This document shows, one piece after another, positions 54,632-64,000 of a DNA stretch of 64,000 nt. Positions within the stretch are counted from its first letter, which is position 1, and every line of letters begins with the position of its first letter. Made by a program: the position numbers and the translations under genes. The stretch is from Hedera helix (Eukaryota > Streptophyta > Magnoliopsida > Apiales > Araliaceae). Location of the stretch: NCBI GenBank assembly GCA_947179155.2, contig OX359273.1, positions 10,417,001 through 10,481,000 of the forward strand. Direction: 5' to 3'. The notes below the pieces were generated by a model. It ran no database searches, was not told the DNA's origin, and saw only the letters and a program-made list of their open reading frames with translations.

Positions 54632-56411
54632 TGTGAGGACCCGAATTTTCAAAATTTTCTTAATAAAATTAATAAGAATTTAATTAACAAAATTATCTAA
54701 TTTGTTTAAATTATTGGTGAATTATATATTTTATGTGATTTAAAGTGTGTGATGAAATTTATTTGGTAAATTAAATCTGTACAGAGATGGTGATAAATTG
54801 TGTTGAATTAAAAAGTAAATAAATTGTTTTAAAATAGTTTATTAAGTTTTGTCGAAAATGCATATAATGGTGAAATAAAATTGTACAATTAAATTATTGT
54901 GGAGATATAGAAATTATTATAGTGTGATGTAGTATTGTGAGATATAGAAATTTGTTATGTATATATATATATATATATACATTTGTATATATATATAAAT
55001 GTGTATGTTTAATTGATAATTATAAATTTCATTAATTATGAAAATAAAGGGATTAATAATTAAATTAATCCAGAAATTTTTGAAAAGTTAATGAGGGAGT
55101 TAGTAAAATGGTAATTATTAATTTTAGATTTAATCTATAATTATGGAGGAAGTTTAGAGATTAATTAAAAAAAGAAAAGTAATTATATAATAATAAATTA
55201 TATAATTTATATAAGGAAATTAAAGTAAAGTATGAAGAAAATAATAAGAATAATTATATAATTTATATAAGGTGATTAAATTGAATAAGGATGGAAGAAA
55301 TTTTTTATAAATTGTATTTTAGATCAAATGGAAATTATATAAGGACAAAGTAATTATGTAAATTATATAATTTATATAAGAAAAGTTAATGTAAATAGTA
55401 AAGAAATAAAAAATAAATGAGAAGAATGAATGTTTTAATTTATTAAAAATTATGTTTATGTATAATGGAATTTTTATGATTTTTATGGAGGATAATATTT
55501 TAAAAACGTGAACATGTTAATGTAACATGTTGTCCATGTAACGAAGTGAAAAAGTATGAAAAATAATTTTTATATGTTACATGAATTATTTTATGAATTT
55601 TGGAGGTATAAATTACCTTATATAATTACATGCATGTTATTATGCGTGTACAAAATTTATCAAATATTGTACCTTAAAAGGGTATAAATATTATTTGTAA
55701 ATCATGTTATGATTTTTGGTGAATTAAAATAAATATTTTATATACATTATATAAAATATTTATTACACGAAATAATTATGTAATGTATAAAAATACTTCA
55801 TTTATGCTTGATTTTTTTTGGAAAATCCGAAACATAGTCGGTTGCATGGGGTAAGGTCGGTGGAATTGTGAACTTTTCCAAATTGGTTAAGTGCTTTTGT
55901 ATTATAAAGGAAAAGCAAAAGAAAGAAAAATAAAATGCAATAAACACAAACATAACTCTCTCTCCATTTTATACCATCCGAACACCACCACCTTGCCACC
56001 ACCGAAAAATTACATAGCCACCGAGAGGGAGGAATCTTTGGTGTCATACAAGTGAGAACAAGCTTCATAAGAAGGATATCAAGCTTTGAAGGTATACAAA
56101 TTAAATTATTTGATTATTTTGGTATTTATGATGATAAAATAATTTTGTGAAAAATTAGAAAATAATTAGAATAATTATTCTAAATAATTTTTGGATGTAT
56201 TATATGGATTATATGATTTTTAGAATTATTATTTTGTGAATTTTACGTACAAAAATGGTGTTTTGGGTGGTTGGCTGACTACTGTTTGCGATAGGAGGAA
56301 GAAGAAAAAGAAAGGCCACCCACGCAATGCGCGACGACCAATTTCTTTCAGAGTCAAGGCCAAAACGACGGCGTTTTGGGCGCTGAAAGGGGAAGGTCGC
56401 GCCATGTGCGA
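54632..56411 (-). mobile_element. Gypsy LTR family X, copy A, first part (inverted; interrupted by copy C)
   Basis: Plus-strand start TGTGAGGACCCGAATTTTC is the reverse complement of the family X LTR terminus. It runs inversely collinear with copy C (CATGTTACATTAACATGTTC, CACGTAATAATTAC-like blocks, microsatellite at 54960-54980). It is broken at the duplicated TGCGA and resumes at 59795. The frame at 56236-56451 spans the copy A/C border and is not a gene. Confidence 0.75.
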
Positions 56412-57724
56412 TGTAACGACCCCGAAATTCGACCCACTTTATTCCCCTTAAACTTTGTATTTATTATACATTATCTTTATAACGTCCAAATTTCGGTCCG
56501 TTAATATATCTTTCATCATCTTAATCGATCCATTATTTAATATCAATATCATCAATTACCAAATTTTCGGTATAAATTTTTTTTTTCTCAATCATTGTAT
56601 TAAAATATTTGGATATTCAAAAATCTTTACAACTGGATCCTAGTCCCTGGATCGCAACCTTTACTTTTTCTTTCTTTTACACGTATCGTAAAACTTATCA
56701 TTTAAAATTTACTGTTATTTATTTTCATACAAAGATTCCTTGTTGCATTATTCATAATCAAATGTATAATAATTTCTACTGTAACAATTGTCCTGATCAA
56801 TCACAGTTCATAATTGAACTTTTATCATATCCAGAGTTAACTTATATATACACTTACAATTCATCACAGTAAATAAATAAGTTTCTCACATTGAATTATA
56901 ATATCAGCAATATAACAATCACGTTTTCTACCTTCTAGGCAATTCATCTCAAACTTAATCTGACATTCCTGAAATTTATTTCTTTACCCTGCAAAAGTTT
57001 ATTTTAAACAAGTAATGAGCACAACGGCTCAGCAAGTTCAACAGTTCATGCTTCACATAGCACATACCTTAACATGCTTGGTGTGTGTCATATATCATGT
57101 GCTTGTGCTTCAACTATAGCAATATATCTCATATCGTTGCACAAAGAACACATTATGGTCATATTTATCACGTATCACGTAACACATAATTTGTATGCAA
57201 TTAAACAAGAATTATATACCATAACAGTCCAACATTTAACATAAAAAGGGACTGAAGAACTTGCCTGAAGTCCAGTTAATTAATTTGATAGCTCAAACCC
57301 TTAACTCGATCAACCTATGATCATAAAATAATTAAATAATAATTATTTAACTCCTTATGATATTAATTTAATTAATTAATATCATCTCTAGGCCAATTAT
57401 TAATTTATATGGCCAATTATATTAACCTCGTTCCTTAAAATATTCGTTTAACTTAATATCCAATACCTCTAATACGGACAACCCGGCTCATCGGATAAAA
57501 TTTAACATATCTGGTTGTCCCGATTTTCATTTAATCATTTTCTAGCTTTTAAACTTAATAGATTAATATTTAAAATATTTAAATATTAATCCCCAATATT
57601 TAATATTTTTACAAAAATATTAAATTTAATGCCCAAACCTCATTTCTATATTTTTAGTATTTTTCTATAATTTTCTGGAATTTTAAAATAATTTTTAAAC
57701 ATTTATTTCATTAAAAACTGATTC

Positions 57725-57935
57725 TGGGGGCATTTTGGTAATTTCCGCGGTCAAAGGGACAAAACTGGCATTTTCCGGAAAGCTCAGGGGCATTTCCGTA
57801 AATTTCGCAACACTAGGGACATAACCGGAATTAACCGAAAAGTCCAGGGGCATTTTCGTACTTTCCGCGCTCCTAGGGACACGCTGGGAATTCACCGGAA
57901 AGGCCAGGGACATTTTAGTCAATTTGCCCAAAACG
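57725..57935. repeat. About 3.5 units of a 60-bp repeat in family X LTR (copy C)
   Basis: Units begin GGGGGCATTTTGGTAATTTC, each with AGGGACAyAACyGG and CCGGAAAGcyCAG. On the minus strand the unit is 20 codons and open through the array (KMPLDFSVNSGYVP, EMPLSFPENASFVP), giving a repeated 20-residue peptide. Copies D and A carry the same array. Confidence 0.85.
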
Positions 57936-58106
57936 CGGCCGCGCATTGCGCGGCCCATCCCTGTCGTTCCAAAACGACGTCGTTTGATGGCCTGTTCCGG
58001 AAACTTCTACCGCGCGTTGCGCGGCCCGCCCTTATTGCCCAAAATGACGTCGTTTTTATCTGGGCGGACGGAAATTTGACCGCGCGCAATGCGCGGTCAG
58101 CCCCTT
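57936..58106. repeat. GC-rich palindrome cluster with AACGACGTCGTT cores (copy C)
   Basis: AAACGACGTCGTTT at 57972-57985 is a perfect palindrome, with AAATGACGTCGTTT at 58042-58055. Between them are CGCGCATTGCGCGG, CGCGCGTTGCGCGG and CGCGCGCAATGCGCGG. The alternation (GCGC stem, ACGT palindrome) repeats about every 65-70 bp. ACGT cores are typical bZIP targets, so a promoter/enhancer role is possible. Another perfect AAACGACGTCGTTT lies at 59821-59834 in copy A. Confidence 0.85.
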
Positions 58107-59794
58107 TTTTTTCACTATTCATTTTCTTCTTCCGGCAGCAACCAACATGCACAAATTACACCATTTTGATCCAAATTTTCACAACAAAACTATTCCAAAA
58201 ATTATGAAATTCATAAATATACATCCTAAAATTATTGAGAATAATTATACTAATTATTTACAATTTTTCCATAAACTTTATTTATTACCATAATTACATA
58301 AATTAATTTAAATAAAATTATTTATACCTTCTCTTATGCTTGGAATTCTTTCTTTGAGGCTCCAAGACCTTCTCCTTCCTTGGTGGTGATCTATTCCGGT
58401 GGTGGCATGGTGGCTACGGTGATGATGGAAGAAAGAGAGAGTTTGTGTGTGTGTTTGTTTTTTTTTTTTTTCTTTTCTTTCTTTTGTTCTTCTCACCATA
58501 TATATATATATCATAGTTGTCTTAATTAGTTTTAAAACTTGTTCCCAGTCCACCGCCTTTCTCTCTCTCGAAATTTCCAAAATTTGCATGCAATTTAATT
58601 AATTTAATACATTACGTAATTATTACGTGTAATAAATATTTAATATAACAAATATAAAATATTTATTTTAATTTACTAAAAATCATAATATGATTTATCA
58701 ATAATTTTAATACCTCTTTTGGGTACTTTACTTGACAAATTTTGTACACGCATATCGCCATGCAAGTAATTATATGAGGTAATTTATATCTCCAAAAATC
58801 ATAAAATAATTCGTATAACATATAAAAATTAATTTTCATAATTTTTTACTTCATTACTTGGACAACATGTTACATTAACATGTTCACGTTTCTGAAATAT
58901 TATTCTTCATAAAAGTCATAATAATTTCATTATACATAATTATAATTTTTAATAACTTAAAACATTCATTTTTCTTATTTATTATTTAATTTCTTTAATA
59001 TTCACATTAACTTTCCTTATATAAATTATATAATCTAATATTATATAATTTATATAATTACATTATTTCTTTTTAAATAATTTCCATTTTACACAAATAC
59101 AATTTATAAAATTTTCTTCCACCCTTAATTAATTTAATTCTCTTATATAAATTATATAATTATTCTTATGTAATTTATATAATTATTATTTCCTTCATAC
59201 AATATTTTAATTTCCTTTTATAAATTATATAATTATTATTATATAATTTATATAATTACATTTCTTCTCAATTAATTTCTAAATTTCCACCATAATTCAT
59301 AATTAATTTTAAAATCAATAATTACACTTTTTACTAACTTCCTCATTAGCTTTTCATAAATTTTTCAGATTAATTTAATTATTAATCCCTTAATTGCCAT
59401 AATTAATAACATTTATAATTATTAATTAAACATAACACACACATATATATATATACAAATGTGTATATATACATATTTAATTCATGCATTTACATTATCT
59501 CGTAACCTCCTTTAAAATCATAATTTCTGTACTTTCATAATAATTAAATTGTACAATTTATTGTATATTTACCTGAAATTTCTTTTATTCTTCATAAATT
59601 GTATTTACACAATTTATTTACTTTTCAATTATTTTAAATTCACATAATTCATCACCATCTTTGTACAAATTTAATTTACTAATTAAATCCCTTCAAACAC
59701 TTTAAATAATAATTAACTTAAACAACCTTAATATTTTTATCAATTAATCCTTATTTGATATTATTAAAGGAATCCTGGAATTCAGATCCTCACA

Positions 59795-61184
59795 TGCGAC
59801 AACCAATTTCTCGTCAGGCCAAACGACGTCGTTTGGCTGGCGTAAGCAGAAGAAGCCGCGCGCAATGCGTGGTGGTCGGACACGCGGTGAAATTATCAGC
59901 ATGCCCCTGACCTTTTAAGTTAATGACCGGCGTGTCCTTTGGCCTCGAAAATTACGGTGTTGCCCTTGAGCTTTTCGAAAAAGGCCAAATGTGTCCCTAA
60001 GGTCGCGAAAATTACCAAAGTGCCACTAGAAATTAGTTTTTAATTAAATAAATATCTAAAAATTGTTTAAAAATTATAGAAAAATACTAAAAATATAGAA
60101 ATGATATTTGGGCATTAAATTTAATATTTTTGTAAAGATAGTAAATATTGGGGATTAATATTTAAATATTTTAAATATTAATCTATTAAGTTTAAAAGTT
60201 AAAAAATAATTAAATGAAAATTCGGACATCCGAATACGCTAAATTTTATCCGATAAGCCGGGTTGTTCGCATTGAATGTGTTTTATATTAAGATAAATTA
60301 ATATATTAAGGAACGGAGTTAATATAATTAACCATATTATTTGATAATTGGCCCGGAGATGATATTAATTTATTAAATTAATATCATAAGAGGATAAATA
60401 ATTATTAATTAATTATCTTGTGGTCTTAGGTTGTTCGAGAAAGGGTTTTGAGCCACGAATTAATAATTGGGCGTCAAGGCAAGTTCTTCAGTACTTTTAT
60501 TTAAATGTTTGTCTGTTATGATATGAAATTCTTGTTTCAAATGCATATAAATTATGTGTTATGTGATATGTGGATAATATGACAACGATGTGTACTTTGT
60601 GCTATCATATGAATATATGTGAGATATAATGCTTAAATAGAAGCACAACACATGATGTATGACACACACAGAGCATGTTATGCTATGTGCTACGTGAAGC
60701 ATGAAAGGTGTAAACTGTTGAACTTGTTGTGCCGTTGTGCTCATTACTTGTATAATATACATTTTTGCAGGTAAAGATATAAATTTCAAGAATATCGGAT
60801 TATGTTAGAGATGGATCAACTTAGAATGTTGTAAATAAAATTGTTATATTCAATATGGTAAATTGCAAAGTTTATATTGATGTTTCGTATGTACATATAT
60901 GTTGGATCCAGATAGGACGAATAGAGTTAAATTGTGTATTGTGATTACTCAAAGTAGTTGTTACCTTAGAAACTATTATATGTCTAATTATGAATTATGA
61001 AACAAAGAAAATTGTATGAGTATGAACAATATTAAATTGTGAATGTTGAGCTTTATGACACTGGTAATAGAAAGAAAAAGTAAAGGTTGCGATCCAGGGA
61101 CTAGGATCGGGATATTAAGTTCTTAAATATCCAAATACTTTAATATAATGATTGAGAAGAAAAAAAAATTATACCGAAAATTTT
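59795..61184 (-). mobile_element. Gypsy LTR family X, copy A, second part (inverted; end missing)
   Basis: Inversely collinear with the first 1.4 kb of copy C, e.g. CTTGTTGTGCCGTTGTGCTC at 60724-60743 and GGTTGCGATCCAGGGACTAG. It stops at ATACCGAAAATTTT, about 150 bp before the expected terminus GGTCGTTACA. Copy B begins abruptly there. Frames here, such as 60559-60789, mirror LTR sequence. Confidence 0.75.
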
Positions 61185-62909
61185 TGTGAGGATCCGGATT
61201 TTCAGAATTTCTTTAATAATATTAAATAAGAATTTAATTAACAGAATTATCAAGGTTGTTTAATTTATTTGTGATATTATGTGAATTAAGGTATGTGAAA
61301 GGATTTAATTGATAAATTAAATTTGTCTAGAGATGGTGATTATTGATGCTGATTTTAAAATAATTGAAAAGTAAATAAATTATTTAAAAATAATTTGTTA
61401 AGAATAAGAGAAATTACATGTAAAGGTACAATAAATTGTACAATAAAAATTGTTGTGAAATGCGGAAATTATTAATTAAATAATGTTATGTGGTAATGTG
61501 AGATATATGAATTAGATATGAATATATATACATTTGTATATATATAGGTGTGCATGTTTAATTGTGATATTTATAAATTCCATTAATTATGGAAATAAAG
61601 GGATTAATAATTAAATTAATTCGAAAATTTTGAAAAGCTAATGAGGAAGTAAGTAAGATTAAAATTATTGATTTTAGATTTAAATCAAGAATTTTGAAGG
61701 AAGTTTAGAGATAAATTAAGAATAAAAGTAATTATATAATTTATATAAGGGAATTAAGGTAATATAGGAAGAAAATAATAATTTTATAAATTATATAAGA
61801 ATAATTATATAATTTATATAAGAAGGTTAAATTGAATAAGGGTAGAAGAAAATTTTATAATTTGTGTTTTGTCTAAAATGAAAATTATATAAGGATAAGG
61901 TAATTATATAAATTATATAATAATAAATTATATAATTTATATAAGGAAAGTTAGTGTAAATTGTAAATAAATAAAAAATAAATGAGAAAAATGAATGTTT
62001 TAAGTTACTAAAAATTATGGTTATGTATAATTGAATTTTTATGATTTTTATAAGAAATAATATTTCGAAAATGTGAACATGTTGGCGTAACATGTTGTCC
62101 AAATAACGAAGTGAAAAATTATGAAAAATAAATTTTATAAGTCATATGATTTATTTTATGAATTTTGGAGGTATAAATTACCTCAAATAACTACATGAAT
62201 GTCATTATGCGTGTACAAAATTTGTCAAGTAAAGTACCCAAAAGAGGTATTAAAATTATTTATAAATCATGTTATGATTTTTGGTGAATTAAAATAAATA
62301 TTTTATATACATTATATAAAATATTTATTATACGAAATAATTACGTAATGTATTAAATAGTAAATTTGCATGTTATTTTTGAAAAAGTCCGGAAGTTTTA
62401 TGTTGGTTGGCAAATAAGTCGGTGGGTAATTTTTTTATCCAATTTGTCTAACTAGCTTGAGAGATATTTATATATATAAAGGAAAGCAAGAAAGGAAAAA
62501 GAAAAAGAAAACACAAAACAAGCACACAAAAAAAACACTCTCTCCATTTTCTTCCTTATTCCACCCGAAGCCACCACCATGCTTCCACCGGAAACCTCCA
62601 TGAGCCACCAAGAAAAGAGAAAATCCAAGTATAGAGAAGCTTCAAGGAAGGATAATCAAGCTTTGAAGGTATAAAATTTAATTACTTGATTTAATTTAAT
62701 ATTTTTGAATGATGGAAAAAAAATTATGGAAAAATTGTAAATAATTAGAATAATTATTCTAAATAATTTTACGATGTATATATATGAATTATGTAATTTT
62801 TGGAATGGTTTTGTTGTGAAAATTTGGATCAAAATGGTGTATTTTGTTTTTGGGGTGGCTACTATTAACGGAAATAGAGAGGAAAGAAAAAGGGCTGCCC
62901 GCGCATTGC
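61185..62909 (-). mobile_element. Gypsy LTR family X, copy B (inverted, truncated)
   Basis: Starts exactly at an LTR terminus on the plus strand (TGTGAGGATCCGGATTTTC) and is collinear with copy A from 54632 until GCTGCCCGCGCATTGC near 62909, inside the GC-rich island, where similarity ends. About half of the LTR is missing. Confidence 0.75.
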
Positions 62910-64000
62910 TAATTATCAAAATATATTGATTTATGCTAATTATTTTGGCTAGACAAATTGATTTAAAAATATCAAAATATATGTATGAAATCATCACTAG
63001 ACATTAAAGTCATGGTGTGGAGATGAAAAATGACAGAATCCTCGAAACACTATTGCAACGGTGCAGTATCATGAAGTCCTATAAATGAATTTCAGTTATT
63101 TTAACTAATCTAAAATGATTTTTAGTTCGTAATATACGAACAGTTTAATAATGTGAGTTTACGTCATTTGTTTCGACTGGACACCTTTGATAAGAAATTG
63201 TTCAAGTTTTATTTTCAATCCAAATTATTCTAGTGCAAAATTTTAGTCTGAGGTGAACAATTACAGAAGCAGATATATTTTGTCAGCATATAGCTTCGTT
63301 GGCGCTCGATGTTTGATACGTTATGTACGACATAGGGTACAATAGGTTGATCATCAAGCGTTCATTTATGGAATGTTTTCAGTCTTTATGATTGATAAAC
63401 ACTATGTTTATAAGTATTTACAATGACAAATACTTTTGTGAAATTCAGTTGAATGATTGATAATTCTCCAAGGATGTTCATGGTCTTTATGACCCTTCAA
63501 GCATATTATGAAAGTTTTTAATAAATATTTTGATTTTCAATTTATTCTTCTACAAAATATTCCAATATTCAAGAATTGTAAGTTTAGAAGTATGAACTTC
63601 TTAGAGAAGAGTGGTCATAAAATCAAATGATCAAAAAGATATCCTTAGAGAAGGAAAGAATAAAATACTCATTAATAGAGAATGTAATCAAATGCAATTT
63701 GATAAAGGTCGATCTGAAAACCTAGTTTTGATTAATAAAATGAGTAGAGATACGTATGCTGTAATTTCAAGGACTAAATTCTTAGAAGAAGAGGTGAATG
63801 CAGTACCCCCCCCCCCCCCCTCCATATTTACGAGACTTGTAGATAAGATCTTAAATAATTAATTAAAGGTTATGATTTAAAACCTAGATTTAAAAAAGTG
63901 ATATGTTTAGAAAATGAGTAAACATTTGAGATAAGTTATGCATTAGGAATTAAATGTATGTAATTGTGGGTTATGAAAATTCAAACCCTAAAAAGGACTA
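62910..64000. other. Unassigned AT-rich sequence
   Basis: No repeat family or protein domain recognised. The 83-codon frame at 63611-63862 (contains RECNQMQFDKGRSENLVL and a poly-Pro stretch from a C15 run) shows no known family and is probably chance or a decayed element fragment. A C15 homopolymer lies at 63806-63820. Confidence 0.4.
63806..63820. repeat. Poly(C) tract, 15 nt
   Basis: Uninterrupted C15 in AT-rich DNA. Length may be affected by sequencing error. Confidence 0.9.

Larger units (their letters stand above)
56412..59794 (+). mobile_element. Solo LTR, family X copy C, 3383 bp, TSD TGCGA
   Basis: Starts TGTAACGACCCCGAAATTCG and ends GAATTCAGATCCTCACA. TGCGA flanks both sides (56407-56411 and 59795-59799), and the flanks belong to a single inverted LTR of the same family, proving insertion. 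No PBS, purine tract or coding region adjoins, so it is a solo LTR. Internal landmarks: GAGCACAACGGCTCAGCAAG (57018-57037), 60-bp repeats (57725-57935), GC-rich palindromes (57935-58110), and (AT)n near 58500. Confidence 0.92.

Noticed and set aside
61827..62997. Minus-strand frames of 91 and 113 codons in copy B
   Set aside because: Low-complexity Ile/Tyr/Phe-rich translations of AT-rich LTR DNA.

Overview
This window reads as repeat-rich intergenic DNA from a flowering plant, probably a eudicot. The evidence is a dense nest of LTR retrotransposons of plant-type lineages (Ty3/Gypsy Tat/Ogre-like, Athila-like and chromovirus-like; Ty1/Copia) plus one end of a CACTA DNA transposon. Base composition is very AT-rich apart from the Tat/Ogre-like element, and (AT)n and (TTA)n arrays are frequent. 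I see no single-copy host gene, no tRNA, no rRNA and no CRISPR array.

Layout. 1-451: end of a CACTA transposon. 452-3537: Athila-like and Gypsy LTR fragments. 3538-25146: an old, degenerate Copia element with 5' LTR, PBS, broken gag, protease/pre-integrase and RNase H remnants, and 3' LTR. It has been split by several later insertions: a Gypsy 3' LTR at 5026-5774, a 3.9-kb solo LTR at 6063-9978 (TSD ATATA), an LTR fragment at 11298-14537, and a 5.7-kb solo LTR at 16162-21878 that itself holds a 1.4-kb Athila-like insertion. 25147-26812: remnant of a Tat-type protease region followed by the start of another LTR.

26813-44663 is the centrepiece: an essentially complete 17.85-kb Tat/Ogre-like Gypsy retrotransposon on the minus strand. 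It has TSD TCAAG, 2.34/2.35-kb LTRs that differ at only about 18 sites by eye, a tRNA-Arg-type PBS and a purine tract. It encodes gag-protease with a G-patch, a likely 174-nt intron between protease and reverse transcriptase, RT with a double RNase H, and a DD35E integrase. Between pol and the 3' LTR, on the opposite (plus) strand, lie two further large genes: a plant mobile domain (PMD) protein gene with a frame-preserving 87-nt intron, and a 547-residue protein resembling the DUF7745 family. A 9 x 36-bp tandem array and a 26-bp perfect palindrome follow near the 3' LTR. The copy is young but damaged: one TGA in the integrase zinc-finger region and one TAG in the PMD gene.

44669-64000: the interrupted host LTR resumes, followed by a deletion derivative of a chromovirus-like Gypsy element (45518-54631). 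Its 3' LTR was hit by an inverted LTR (54632-56411 plus 59795-61184), which in turn holds a 3.4-kb solo LTR (56412-59794, TSD TGCGA). That inverted LTR abuts another truncated LTR of the same family (61185-62909). The last kilobase is unassigned.

Reading across the families, LTRs from at least five of them carry a short, strongly self-complementary island, usually GC-rich, in otherwise AT-rich sequence. All calls come from reading the sequence and from remembered family characteristics; no database search was run.
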